A stretch of 64,000 nucleotides of DNA from Liolophura sinensis (GCF_032854445.1 NC_088297.1:23759127-23823126); one strand, 5' to 3'; numbered from the stretch's first letter, positions 44,318-57,560 are shown. The notes: generated from the letters alone by a model not told the origin. Made by a program: numbers and translations.

Positions 44318-47300
44318 ATGGCGTCTAACGACAAAGCAGAGATGAAAACAGGCGATCAACAACAACAACAACAACGTACCAGTGAACGTTTTGACATTTC
44401 GTCTGCTAGCAACATGGCAAATATGAAGAGTGCTGAGCAAAGACGATACAATAGTGTGCAAGAGTATTCGAGGACATTACAACATTGGTTGTGGAACTAT
44501 CATTGCATGGCGTCTGCCAGCAGTTTTTATTCAATGATGCCGTTGTACATGGCAGGTGCATTACCCCCAGGCGTTGTCAGTCCACAAAGCACAGTGAATG
44601 GACCGACGCAAGGCACACGACACGGTGCGCAGCAGGCATCAAATCTGACTGACCAGCATACAGGTTAATTCTGGGTTTCATACAGCCCACTGTACTTTGC
44701 TTAAGTTAAATGGTTTACTAAAGTCCAGCCTCTTCAGGGTCGGCATTTTAGAAATCTCGCGAGTTCATGCAGGATGAGATGAGACAAGATGAGGGCTCTT
44801 GTGATCTAAAACGGCTAAGGCTTCGTTAGGCTGACAGGCCCGTCTATGCAAGATGTGTGTTCAATGTAGCAATTACAGTAAAATCTGGCCTTTTAGCTGC
44901 ATTAGTTTGCGAGAGCCCCAACTGAGTCTCGTTCATTTCTTTGTGATCTTGCAGGGCTCCTGAAATGCCGACTCGGCTTATTGGGATAAGTTTCGATATT
45001 GGTTTTCATGTTTGCTCTGTGGCAAGTACCATGACACTTTATCTGACTTGACTAGACACACTGCATCATCAAAATTTTCTGACATTATAATTGGTGGCGC
45101 ATATCCTTACATTAAAAATATTAGATCAACTATTGCTTTCAAGATAGTTTTCAATCATCATACTGCCCAAGAAGGAAATAAAGCATAATTTATTTGAGGT
45201 TGCACACGACAGGCAGGAGAGTGATTCTCCAAAATCAGACTGAGTGTTATAAATAAAAGGAGCTGGCATATTAATCATGTCAGCATCATGTTAAAACATG
45301 TTGATGTCACACTGTACCTTAAGTTGACACAGGTATCTGTCGTGATTCGTGGAGCACTTGTAAACCACTCAAAGGATTTTAAAACACCTGTTTCTGTGTC
45401 ATTTATCAATAAGTTAGGCGAAAATCAAGTAGTGGCCATTGCTGGCTGAGCCTTGAAACAACCTACTCCAAGACATGAGTAGTCAGATTTTTCAGGTACC
45501 TATTGAGAGATGGTGGGCTCTTATCAGTTTCCTTGGGGCACTGCTTGGTTTCCTTCATGGCTTTGTCCTTTGTGGGCATGTAAAATGTCATGACTCTATA
45601 TTAAAGCTTTAAGCGTGACATGTTCTACCTGTATCATAAGCTGTATATTCACATACATGGATCTGTGTGTATATGTACATATATGTATATTTAGGCCTAT
45701 GTAAAAAATTTGTCCAGGGATACAAAGGCAAATTCATAGATCACAAATAAACCTGCCTGTTTGGATTAGCTGCAGCATTCTATAGTTTTCGATAGCCTGT
45801 TATCATTACACCACTCATACATGGAATACTGTCCTCTGTCATATGAATGATATATTCTTGAATGTGGTTTAAATTGCTGATCTAAGGAAATAAACACCTT
45901 TATAGCGATTATATTAAGTTTTTTTTTTATTATTGTAGGTACAGAATACACATTACCCTCGGTGTGGAAGAGATTAGCTGCTGAAGTGATAGATTTTTTC
46001 ATCTTATTTTACATCAAGCTGATAGTTTCGATTGGAATCATGCGGCAAATGGGAATTCTGTAAGTAAACATTGCTGCTTTATCTCAGTGCTCAGTAAAAG
46101 CCCACTGCTCCAGATAAATATATTTTTGTGGCAGTACAGTACTCCTCCAAATTTGAGCAGAGGTACTGGCTTATATCTTAGGAGCACTGGCTTGTATCTT
46201 AGGAGTACTGGCTTATACATGTATCTTAGGAGCACTGGCTTATATCTTAGGAGTACTGCTTAATCATAGAAAACCATTCAGTCTGTTCTTTGTTATCAGC
46301 TTTGTCCTCATGATTTTGATCCTCAGTATTCTAAAATTGGCATAACTACATTATAAGTGATGTCAGGTAAAGGTATTCAGTGGAGTGACAGGCCATTTTG
46401 AGTGGGCCCTAAGAAAATTTAATTTTTCTTTTTTTTGCTTTTCTCCTTTGGACAAATTTAAACTTGTGTTACATGTTTATAAACATTTGAATATATGTAA
46501 TGTTTCAAACTATGAAGAGGAAATCTTCTTCACCGAAGAGATGCTCTTAGAGTATTAAGTAGGTAAATTGTGACCTGTCAGGGCCATATCTAGACAAAAA
46601 CATGAATATCCTGCTTGCAACTGTAGAGTACAGTTACTGGTACCAGTGCTGAATAAATGTTCAGATTACTACTAGCTAGACCAAAACTATTTCAGGTCAC
46701 ATGCTTCATGTGACCTGACAATGTTCACTGGATTTTTTTTCATCTACTAATGAAAGAAAATTTATAATTTTTGATGGGCTCAAATTACTATGATGCACTT
46801 GTTGCAGTTGGCACTGTTTCAGGAAAACAGTCTCATATTTATGAAAATAAATAAATAAGCAGTGCACCTGAAAAGCTTAGGGATGGTTTGTATGCAAGTG
46901 ACCACATATAGCAGTGTTCAACAACAACATGCTCTTTGGAGGAATTCGTGAAGGTTTACAGAGATCTGGATTTTCCATACAGGTCCAGCCTGTCATTGTT
47001 TGTTTGTTGCTGCTTTTGGGTACCACATCTTCCTGGAAAATCTCATCAAAGGTCTCAAAAGTTTGGCATCCTTTCACTTGACAATTTGTGCGACTCGTAC
47101 TTTGCCAGTCATTTATAATCAGTGCAAGTTTCCAGACAGTGTATGAGTCAAGTGGGAAGTTTTGTGACTTTGCACAGTTTTACCCATGCTATTACTTACA
47201 TGGTTTATAATACTGAGGGATAGGATACTCAAATATACAGTATGGTGTCAATAATCTTCATGTTGAGTGAGATGTTAGTGCAGAAGACCGATGTAGGCCT

Positions 47301-50300
47301 ATAGCTGTCAATCCCTTCAGCGATGTGACCATTGTATTCACAACACAACAAAGATAACCTACTTAGCAGATACATTTGACGTCTTCTGCAGGATTCTAGA
47401 ATATACCTGTAACCTCCTTGATCGTTGTTGTCCAATGAAAAGCGGAGTATTTTGTCTGATGTGGGATAAAAAGGTATCTCTTATTTTCAAGGGATTCTGC
47501 CTATCAACACGAAATAACATGTTCATGCGTGTTAAGAAACTCATGCATATCTTAATTTTGCGTAGTGTTTTTGTTACTCCTATTTTGTCTCTTATATGCG
47601 TATTGTACAGGTAATTAGGGTAACACAAACAATCCAGGAAAAAGTTGGAAATTTGTGAATAACCCAATAGGCACATATTATGTACTTAAGACTAGAACAT
47701 GCAGTTATCGGAGAAACAGTGAGAAAGCTGATTTTTGCCCATTGAAATATGTCGTAATATTCTTTTGCATATTCTATGGAGGGAGGGAAATGGAATAGCT
47801 CTGGCTATCATGAATGGTCGAGAGGCAGACCTGGCTTTTGATTATAGTTAGTCTCTTTCACATGTGTAATTTGTTCTCAAAATGTCAGATTTAACCGGGG
47901 TGTAAACTCAGTATGTACAAAAAGTATGGTGGAAATAAGTATGGTAGAAACTATATATCTGTGACAAAGATATGTCTTGTCTGAGTAGTTGACCTCTGAT
48001 TTGAAGTAATTGTTAACCTCCTCACGACCACCTTGACTTATTATGTAAATGATGACTGCACTGTTTACAGGATTTTACAGGAAGTTCACTGGAGATAGGG
48101 TGCCTCTCACCACTAAGACACCTGAGAAAGTTTCTCCAAGGACCTGAGAAAGGCCATTCGTTTCTTACACTTGGTGCTCAGGTTTCCTCCACCCATAAAC
48201 ATGATGAAATTGGCATCCATTTTACAGGTGAAAACAACTTGATGCTGTTAGACAACACGCGAGTCAACAGGTATTTTTTGTCTTTCCAGTGAGACAGACC
48301 ATGTGGAGCTGGAGGCTTTCTACCAGAGCATGATTCTCTCCCCTGATGATGTGGATCTGGACAAGGTCTTTGCTCTCACCTCAGAGATCATAGCCCTGGA
48401 AGTTGTTAACAGAATCTGTATCACAATCGTGGAGGTAATAAGCACATATAGGTATTTGTGAATTCAAACTGAGACCTGTCAAAAACATAAAGAATACCAA
48501 TACATATCCAGTTTTTAAGAATATACTTGTTGCACAAAACTATTTTTTGTCCAGTTTTATTCACAATACTCCCATCCTCAGACCATGTGCTTTTTGTCTG
48601 GAAGTTGTGGATGGGCTATATACATTTAAATCGCTCTGCATTGACAGATTAGTCTGAATTCTGTTCTAGCTATCTACTATAAACTAATGATCCTGTCTGT
48701 CGGCAACCTGTGGATGGGTGTGTGCTTCCCCTGGGCTCTGTCCGGTTTCCTCCCACCATAATGCTGACCTCCGGTGTATAAGTGAAATATTCTTGAGTGC
48801 AGCATAAGAAAAAAAACATTCAAATAAATAAATAATTAACCCACCACTTTTAAATACGACAATTTGAGGGGAAAAATTATGGCATCTATCCATATGTTCA
48901 CAGTAATAAACACTGAGGTGAAAGCTCTTCTTGATGTTATTAGCATGAAAAATGTTTAGCAGTAAGACATATCCTAGGAAATGAGGGAGTAATAATATTG
49001 TTAATTTCACAGACGTTATGTTTGCGTCGAGGCATCGGGGTTGTCGGAGGTTCAACACCAGGCAAGAGGATTCTGGGATTGTGTGTGGTGTCATGTCAAG
49101 ACGTTGTGGATCTGGGGAATGGAAAGGTTCGTGTAAGGCCTGCAGAGAACATTGGTCTTAAGAGGTGAGATTTTATATTCAGAAAGCAACATTAAGAAAG
49201 ATTCCATCTAATACTCGGCTGTACGAGTTAGTCGTGCAGAAAACTTAGGTCTTAAGATTTCATAATGAGAACGCAACATGAGGTAAGATTTCATCTTATG
49301 TGCCTGTGCTGCTTAGACAGCGATAGAGATGCTTCTGTCAGCTGAAATGTAGTTATCATTGTGGCCCCAAAGCCAACTCTGGCTGGTTGGAGTGAGTGAG
49401 TGAGTGAGTGCATGGGGTTTAACGTAGTACTGAACAATTTTTCAGTCATATGACGGCAAACGAATCCTTAGGGTGTACGTAATGTGCCCCCTTGTCGCAG
49501 GACGGATTTCCACCGCTGTTTTATCTAGTGTTGCTTCACTGAGACGACTTACCGAAGGCAAGTAAGCTGCCCCGCCTGAGCCATTATACTGATACGGGTC
49601 AACCAGTCATTGCACTATCTCCTTTATGCTGAACTGGCTGGTTGGACAGTGTTTTTTCAGGAGTGTTATCAGGTACTGGTATATGTAAGGGTAATGGCCT
49701 CACACACACACACCACCACCATGCAGAACAGGAAACATTCATAGTTTCTAACCTTCCAGTTATAAATATATGTGATTAAATTCATTTCAAGTGTGTTTGT
49801 CATATGTGACATTTTTCACTCAGGCACTGTGTAGCACTTTGGCGAGAGACCTAGAAACACTGACAGCTTTGTAATCTCATCAGGTGTTTGAACGTATCAT
49901 AATGCGTCTTCTCTTTGTGGCAGAAAACTTCTGTGGTACATAGCCAGAGTGCTGTAGTTTTCTGAGCTTCATTCAGTTTCCTTAATACTCATAAATCTCC
50001 ATGTAACTATCTTTAACACAAGTTTATGCTCTCTGTATATAACCTAAAATATCACTAGTGCTTCTGGCTGATTCTGAAAGCGACACCTATTTTCATCTTT
50101 CAGTCATGTTGTATGGTTTTGTTTGGAAAGTATGGTGAGACCTTATTGGAGTTTTATCATCAAAAGAAATATTTTATGATTTTATTTGCCACTAACAATG
50201 TGGTTTTTTTTTGTTTTTTTGTGTGGATTTTAGGGCAAGTATGCTAAACTGGCATGCAGATTAATGCTCGCTATTGTATTCTAACATTTACTTTGTAATG

Positions 50301-50480
50301 GGACATGTGTCTTTCTGTAATTTCAGAGCCCTCGTCCGATCAGTCATCAAGAACTTCACACTGGCATTTTTCTTCCCAGCATGTCTCACCATATTCTTCT
50401 TTCATCATAACCGTGCGGCATATGATGTCATCGCGGGAACAATTGTTGTGCAAAATGTGGAAAACCAAGAACATCGATAG
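44318..50480 (+). CDS. FAM8A1: FAM8A1, RDD-domain ER membrane protein, five exons
   Basis: Exons 44,318-44,663, 45,939-46,059, 48,290-48,434, 49,013-49,164 and 50,327-50,480, with GT/AG borders and matching phases, sum to 918 nt, 305 residues. FAM8A1 is a cofactor of the HRD1-SEL1L ubiquitin ligase in ER-associated degradation. Residues 1-115 are polar and cytosolic with a six-Gln run (14-19). The RDD domain starts at about 125: WKRLAAEVIDFFILFYIKL carries the Arg and Asp of the name within the first membrane helix. A second hydrophobic region lies at about 190-205, GGSTPGKRILGL at 216-227 is the conserved G-x-TPGK loop, and the last helix is FTLAFFFPACLTIFFF, followed by NRAAYDVIAGTIVV near the end. 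All signatures of the family are present; it is shorter than the human protein in the disordered N terminus. Introns hold two SINEs. Confidence 0.92.
44664..45938. other. FAM8A1 intron 1
   Basis: No exon. 44,725-44,990 contains a loose inverted repeat (GGGTCGGCATTTTAGAAATC and, inverted, GCTCCTGAAATGCCGACTCG), possibly a decayed MITE of about 260 bp. Confidence 0.4.
46060..48289. other. FAM8A1 intron 2
   Basis: 46,170-46,260 has about four tandem copies of CTTAGGAGCACTGGCTTATAT (about 21-27 bp spacing). 47,285-47,470 is a copy of a dispersed repeat also present at 53,091-53,240 (see findings). No coding sequence. Confidence 0.45.
48688..48840 (+). mobile_element. SINE family 2 copy in FAM8A1 intron 3
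   Basis: GGTTTCCTCCCACCATAATG, TATAAGTGAAATATTCTTGA and an AAATAAATAAATAATT tail; the 5' head is missing. Confidence 0.8.
49391..49633 (-). mobile_element. SINE family 1 copy, head-truncated, in FAM8A1 intron 4
   Basis: AGTGAGTGAGTGAGTGCATG ... TGATACGGGTCAACCAGTCA. It is flanked by CTGGCTGGTTGG at 49,379-49,390 and 49,634-49,645, a 12-bp target duplication. The tRNA-like part is absent, as expected for 5' truncation on insertion. Confidence 0.9.
49646..50326. other. remaining FAM8A1 intron 4
   Basis: No exon or further element recognised; ends in a polypyrimidine-poor TTTCAG acceptor at 50,321-50,326. Confidence 0.4.
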
Positions 50481-51540
50481 CCAGGTGTGAGGGTTCTGTG
50501 TTTTAACCACAAGACAATGAGACAAAAGTCACTGAAGGAAACATGTTTAATGAGTAAAGATGTCTGTTAATATTTTGTGTACTAGTCCTTTATGTGTCAG
50601 ACAAGAGAGATTTTAGTCTGTGGAAGCATTTGGAAATCTAAAAAAATCCCACAAAGTTGCCTCCCTTGTTCTGTTCAGCTGAGGAACTGAATTGTTTTGT
50701 ATGAGCTTGTTTTACATATTAATGAAACCTGTGAATATTAGATACTCACCCGTGTGTTGATTTATGATTTCAATATGTGAGTATATTAACACAGCATTTA
50801 CTCCAGTATGAAATAGACCCCTGTTACTCAAGAATAATAAGACAAGAAGAGACATGTGCACGTTTTTTCTTAATAATACAGAAGGTCTTTGAAGCTTGAA
50901 AACTGCACGTACATGTAGATACACCTGCATGAAGCCGTCATGATGTAACAAGTTCATGGCTGCCATAATGGGCCATGGTGGTGCCTACAGTCCAGACATT
51001 GCTACTTGCCGTAGTTGTCGCCTGCTTGTAATGCTAAGTTGGTTTCATACAGGTGGTCATGAAAGATTCATTGTTGGGGTGGCATCAGTCAGTAACCTCG
51101 AGTTTTGAGGTTGTTAGTCATCGGTCACATAACCTATTAAGTTTGTATAAACTCCCTGATGCAAAACATTTGTCTAAGGTCAGTGTTCTAATTATTTCAA
51201 GACCTTGGCACTGTACACAAACTCTGTACTGTAGTTTTACATAGTCAATACATCGCTCACTCAGTCTGTCACCTTAGGACTTTTCATTATTTGTATGGCC
51301 ATTTGAGTGCCTCATATGTGCGCTAGATTCTCACCCCCATCCTCCTCCTTGTAATATCCCACACTGATGGTAATATAAGATACATTTTTCTTCAGCCATA
51401 CCTTTTGCTTTACATCTCTGCCATCAATAGACAAGCTTGACCTTTGGAGCCTGTGACAGACACATAGGCTTGTTTAGCCTGAGCCTCATCAATGTGTCCT
51501 ACTGTGGAACTATTTAATCAGCATTCATCAATAAAACTGT
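50481..51540 (+). other. FAM8A1 3' UTR
   Basis: A long untranslated region is likely: the first convincing AATAAA after the stop is at 51,530-51,535, followed by a GT-rich stretch. Confidence 0.45.
51530..51535 (+). terminator. candidate poly(A) signal of FAM8A1
   Basis: AATAAA about 1.05 kb after the stop, with downstream TGTTTTTGGTTTTG. Confidence 0.5.
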
Positions 51541-52919
51541 TTTTGGTTTTGCAAGAATCATGTTGTACATCCTCTAGACAAAGAGAATGCATCTGTATGA
51601 AGTATTATTAGAGAGAAAAATTGAGCCATATTGTTTGCATTTTCTGACATCACTTCCTGTCTCATCAACGGGATCTCGGCGTTGTTCAAGATTTCTGTGC
51701 AAAATTTGCTATCGGTGGCAGCGATGTGAAGCAAAAGGTAGAGAGTAACGCCTGGGCTGTCACTCGCCTGCCCTCTTCTATCCATTTTTCATGAGCACAG
51801 TGTAAGATGTGACCCTTATTTAATACTCTCCATGAATATACCTCCCTATTCACCCCACCCCCAACCATGCAAACTGGTTTAACCCTTCCGTCTTTTGTAG
51901 TACCTATAGTGAGTAATTTTACAATATTTCTAAATGGAGTGTGAATCGGCTCTTATCTGAATGAGTTTGGGTTTGGAGTACCAAGCTTGGGTAGATATTC
52001 TGATAAATCCAGTTTCTGATATCCAACAAGTTGGCTGCTCTTGTATCCCAGTACAGATTTACGTGTAAATGACAGTCAAGTCATTATAAGGTAAATAAAG
52101 CTTAATAAATTAAAGATCTTTCTGGTTAATCCACTGAATAGCTTTGCATAGTAAATATGCAAAGTGTTCAACACTGAATAAATTCATTGTGACGATCTCA
52201 ATATTTCAGCATTAATTAAGTCGTCATCAGAACTGATGATTACTTAATTAATATATGTGTAATATATTTTATATTTTTTTTACTCTGAATTTCTGACTCT
52301 GTATCCACACTATAAGCTAGATCAGAGTCTTGCACTGTTTTTTCTGACTCTGTATCCACTGTACAAGCTAGATCAGAGTCTTGCACTGTGTTTTCTGACT
52401 ATCCACAATACAAGCTTGATCTGAGTCTTACACTGTATTTTCTGGCTGCTGCTCATTGTTTTTCAATATGTGGTGTATGGGACGTATCAAAACGAAATTT
52501 ATAGGAAATAAATGAACTATGGTTACTTTCCGGGACCGGTTAAACACAAGAAGACTGTCACGTTACGTTAGTTCCCACCTTTTTCTCTAAGAGTATAGTC
52601 ACCCTCCCAGGCCGAGCGTTACCCTGGTTAAACCAGCATTGTGTGATATTATTTTCATTTTGTTAGAGTGTTGGCACCGGTCTGGTGTTTCGCTCGTTGG
52701 ATTTTCCTGGGTACAAGCACATTATATTTACAAAATGCAGAAGGATGAGTTGAAACGAGTGTTTTGTTTCGCCATTTCCAAGGCATAGACAATGTTACCC
52801 AACCAGCTAAGTTCGTATAATGTATTGAATAAACAATTTAATAAATATTGTTGAATAATCTGTTCAGAAAACATTGGTTTGTGTTTGGGAAGGTTTGACT
52901 GTGGTGTTCAGCGTGGCGC
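51541..52919. other. intergenic DNA with a short 3-unit repeat
   Basis: 52,275-52,440 has three units of about 48-58 bp (TTTCTGACTCTGTATCCACA, AGCTAGATCAGAGTCTTGCA). No gene recognised. Confidence 0.5.
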
Positions 52920-53080
52920 CATCATTCATCAATGCGGTCGCTGTGAGTTCATGCTGGTTTTCTTTCCGGACATACAGTACGTGGGAATATCTGTCAGCAT
53001 CCTGTATAGGGTGGCGGATTTCCCCCGGCAGGCCCGTCGTATAAGTGATATATTGTTTAGCACGGCCTAAAACACCAACC
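52920..53080 (+). mobile_element. degraded SINE family 2 copy
   Basis: CAATGCGGTCGCTGTGAGTT (box B-like part of the head), then a decayed body and GTATAAGTGATATATTGTTT, AAAACACCAACCAGATAAAC. Confidence 0.7.
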
Positions 53081-53514
53081 AGATAAACTCTCGAATCCCG
53101 CAGACGACGTCAAGTGCGTCTGTTTAGTAGGTTATCTCACTTTGTTAGGGTCTAACGATGGTCACATCGCTGAAATATGAGTACCCAACGTGGCCATTGT
53201 CCAATGAAAAGCGGAGTATTTTGTGTGATGCGTGATAAATAAACAAATAAATGCCGGACACATTGGTTTGTGTTTGTGTTTCGGCAAAACCCTGTTCACA
53301 TGGCGCGTAGTGTCGTAGCTACTGACAGAATTTTACAAAAATGAAAAGTGTGAATTCGCCTGCTAGTATTTCATGAAAATCGCATTGTGTGAATGTACTT
53401 TTCATTTGGAGAGAGAGAGAAAAGATGAAAAGACTTTGTTATGCGCCTTGTGTAAGGTCCACGAAAAGTTGTAGCTGAGAAAGAAGTCACCAAGGTAATC
53501 TTACTTGACGTAAA

Positions 53515-55237
53515 GCTTCCAAAGTTTTGTACAACGGGCTAAGCCAACGTAGGTAAGACCTACATGGACATCACTATGGTAAACGTGCTTGAGGGAATGC
53601 TCCAACAGCTTTGTACAACGGAGTAAGACAAAGTGGGTAAGACGTACATGGACGTCACCACGGTAAAAGTGCTTGAGGGAACGCTGCGACAGCTTTGAAC
53701 AACGGACTAAGACAACGTCTACAGGTAAGACGTACGTGGACGTCACCATGGTAAACATGCTTGAGGGAACGCTATGACAGCTTTGTTCAACGGATTAAAA
53801 TATCGTAGGTAAGACGTACGTGGACGTCACCATGATAAACATGCTCGAGGGAACTCTACGACAGCTTTGTACAACGGACTAAGACAACGTGGGTAAGACG
53901 TACATGGACGTCACCATGCTTGAGGGAACGCTACGACAGCTTTGTACAACGGACTAAGACAACGTCGGTGAGACGTACATGTACGCCACAATGCTTGAGG
54001 GAATGTTACGACAGCTTTGTACAGCGGATTAAGATAACGCAGGCAAGACGTACATGGACGTCACCATGTTAAGCATGCTTGAGAGAACGCCACGACAGCT
54101 TTGTACAACGGACTAAGACAAGGTCGGTAAGACGTACATGGGCGTCACCATGCTTGAGGGAACGCTACGACAGCTTTGTACAACGTACTAAGACAACGCC
54201 TACAGGTAAGACGTACGTGGACGTCACCATGATAAACATGCTTAAGGGAACGCTACGACAGCTTTGAACAAAGGACTAAGAACGTCTTCAGGTAAGTCGT
54301 GCATGGACGTCACCATGGTAAACATGCTTGAGGGAACTCTACGACAGCTTTGAACAAAGGACTAAGAACGTCTACAGGTAAGACGTACGTGGACGTCACC
54401 ATGGTAAACGTGCTTGAGAGAACGCTACGACTGCTTTGTACAACGGACTAAGACAACATCAACAGGTAAGACGTACATGTACGTCACCATGGTAAACATG
54501 CTTGAGGGAACTCTACGACAGCTTTGAACAAAGGACTAAGAACGTCTACAGGTAAGACGTACATGGATGTCATCATGGTAAACATGCTTGAGGGAACGTC
54601 ACGAAAGCTTTGTACAACGGACTAAGACAACATCGGTAAGACGTACGTGGACGTCACCATGGTAAACGTGCTTGAGAGAACGCTACGACTGCTCTGTACA
54701 ACGGACTAAGACAACATCAACAGGTAAGACGTACATGTACGTCACCATGGTAAACATGCTTGAGGGAACGCCACGACAGGTTGTTCAACGGATTAAGATA
54801 ACGTCTACAGGTAAGAAGTACATGTACGTTACCATGGTAAACATGCTTGAGGGAACGCCACGACAGCTTTGTTCAACGTACTAACACAACGTCTACAGGT
54901 AAAACGTACGTGGACGTCACCATGGTAAACGTGCTTGAGGAAACGCAACGACAGCTTTGAACAACGAACTAACACAACGTTTACGGGCAAGGCGTACGTG
55001 GACGTAACCATGGGAAACATGCTTGAGGGAACGCCACGACAGCTTTGTACAACGCACTAAGACAACGTAGGTAAGACGCACATAGACGTCACCATGCTTG
55101 AGGGAACGCTACGACAGCTTTGTACAACGTACTAAGACAACGTCTACAGGTAAGACGTACGTGGACGTCACCATGCTAAACATGGTTGAGGGAACGTTAC
55201 GACTGTTTGTTCAACGGATTAAGATAATGTAGGTAAA
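53515..55237. repeat. ACGT-rich minisatellite, left part (units about 80-88 bp)
   Basis: About 21 units of GTAAGACGTACATGGACGTC, ACCATGGTAAACATGCTTGA, GGGAACGCTACGACAGCTTT, GTACAACGGACTAAGACAAC with optional GTCTACAG. Units vary in length. The same array resumes at 59,020 after the Penelope-like element. It is rich in CpG, unlike most of the window. Confidence 0.93.
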
Positions 55238-55240
55238 TTT

Positions 55241-55423
55241 AAGCGTCAAGTCCGACATTCCTATACCATTCGTAGTCCGTAAAGGGCGTTCCAAGTCGAT
55301 AATCGCAAGATCCATTTCCACAACAACGTTTAACACTAACTCCCGACGACAAAGGTATGTAAGAAATTATACAAATAAGAAATAAAGCCGGTAACACACA
55401 ATAGAGAAGCGGTCATCAGTTTT
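55241..55423 (-). repeat. pseudo-LTR of the Penelope-like element (3' copy)
   Basis: Nearly identical to 58,832-59,017; differs at a handful of positions (e.g. AACGTTTAAC against AACATTTAAC). Confidence 0.88.
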
Positions 55424-55815
55424 CAATGATGCCGGGCAGACAATGAATATTCCAGGCACGAATTCCATATCAAAGTTCAAATTCGTAGTCCGTGAACGAG
55501 TTCCATGTCAAATAACAGCTAAGCACGTATCTCAGTCGCGCTTTCATTGCAACTGTTCATAAAGGCATCAGGCTGATGTAATTAGCATGGCTACCTTTAC
55601 GGCCCCTAGCCCCAGGTTAAGCGGTATTAGATACAGTTTGAAAATGACGAGCGTTACAGACCCTAACCGATTAGAGTATGATTCAAAAGTAACGGACGAT
55701 TACGTCTTTCCCGTTAATATGTAAAGATCTCATGCTGCAAGAGGCGACATCAATGATGTTACACATGACATACAAGATAGACGGTTACACTGGGCAACCA
55801 GCGCCATCTATGTTG
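55424..55815 (-). other. 3' non-coding part of the Penelope-like element
   Basis: Between the RT frame and the 3' pseudo-LTR. It contains a repeated segment (about 55,785-55,815 and 55,840-55,875, AGCGCCATCTATGTTGTT / AGCGCCGTCTATGTGGTT). It shares similarity with the decayed copy at 60,960-61,080. Confidence 0.5.
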
Positions 55816-57560
55816 TTAAATACCATGTACGTGATAGATATGTACATAGGGATAACAGCGCCGTCTATGTGGTTGATCACAATGCAGATCGCCAGAGATT
55901 CTGAACGCTCTGTCCATACCTGCCAACGAGAGTGTTATACTCATTGTAAGAATGAGGGCGTTTGATGGAGTATCCTTGACAAACTTTTTTTGAAGTAGCA
56001 ACTTGTGACGCAGATTAAAGTCATCACAATTAACGCAAAATCTGACAAATGCTACAATGCGAGATATGTATACGCCATATGCAGGACCCTTTGGTATATT
56101 GCTATCTAAATAAGGATAATTTACAATATCAACATTGAAATTATCCCTTTTGTCGTAAAGGCGGCGTGAAAGGAGACCTTGTCCGTTTTTGTACAGATAT
56201 AGATCCAAATAAGATGTACCATCAGGACTATCTGTTGTCTCCTTTAAATCCAATGAAGAAGGATAGATTTCCTTCACCGCTTCAGCAATATGGGGATTAT
56301 TTAACGCCAATAGATCATCAATATACCGCTTGGTAAATGAAAAGGATCGAGCTTTAATGATATTACTTTTAAGTAATTTCTGCATATAGTCGTATTCATA
56401 TGAAAACAGGTATAGGTCTGTCAAAAGAGGCGCACAATTGGTACCCATTGGAATACCTATGCACTGTTGGTAAATGGTATCTCCGAATTTCACATAGATG
56501 TTATTAATGAGAAATTCAAGTAATTCCATAAATAATGTAACATCCCATGAGTGGTAACCTTTATAAAGGGTAGAACTAAAGAAAGCCTTATTGCTTCTGA
56601 CGTTAATGTAACGGTGACCTGTTTTAGTAAATACCGAGACAATTAACGACGATATTCTTTCAATAAGATCTTTGTGAGGAATCGTAGTATAGAGAGTAGA
56701 GAAATCCCATGTGGATACGTCTTTGTACGGTATATGCATATGAGCATCGAGTTCTTCTGTAAGACGTTTGGAGTTGTTAAGAATCCACATGCAGTTGACA
56801 CCTGAATTTTTTTGTTATGGCACAACAATACTTATTCCAAAATGACTTTACTTCTTGTAACGCTCTCGTAAGTAGGGTTGACAAGAGTTTGGTGGTACAG
56901 CTTCTTGAACCTGCAATAAATCGAGTCTTGTATGGGGATTTATGCATTTTAGGGATCCAGTAAAGTTGTGGTATTTCTGTGTGACGGTTAGGTATATTTA
57001 TGCGCCTTTCTTTAAGAAAGGTTTTGTGTTTGTTAAATAGTTCTTCTAGAGTACATGTAGTAGCAGAATACATGGATGTCGTTGTAGATGCACATAGCTC
57101 CTGAACAAGAATTTGATAATAATAATTCTTGCAAATAAACATGACATTATTAGGAGCCTTGTCTGCTACAGTGATGACAAATTTACTATGAAGGTCAGCG
57201 AGTGTTTCTTGCACAGTGGGATCCTTCAGAACCTGTTTAACTTTAGGTAGAGCATCAATGTCTAGACGGTGTATAGTTAAACTAACTTTCTTTTTGACAA
57301 TCTCAAGCCAATCGTTAAGTACCGAAGAATCCACTTTCTCCCGTTTTGACCATATTTTTAACATACTCCTCAAGTGCCGAGATGATATTTTTTTGTTTGA
57401 TCGAATGTTGACATTTCTCTTTTGTCTATACTTAAGACCCCTCACAAAGAGATTCTTTAAATCATGATTCTTAATAATATTAAGGTCACCAGTCAGGACA
57501 TGTTTACACTTGTCGTAGGTGAAAACTGAGGATTCACAATCACAGTTATAGCCACCAGAA
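55816..57560 (-). pseudogene. reverse transcriptase region of the Penelope-like element
   Basis: Two overlapping frames (57,445-56,777, readable upstream to about 57,560, then 56,790-55,816) encode an RT split by a frameshift near 56,780. Seen in order: HVLTGDL and KNLFVRGLKYR (entry part of Penelope RTs), IPQLYWIPKMHKSPYKTRFI (RT2), DVSTWDFSTLYTTIPH (RT3), GIPMGTNCAPLLTDLYLF (RT4), TKRYIDDLL with the catalytic Asp pair (RT5), and SYLDLYLY (RT6-7). The C-terminal FVRFCVNCDDFNLR is a conserved tail. The catalytic residues are intact but the frame is not. Confidence 0.88.
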
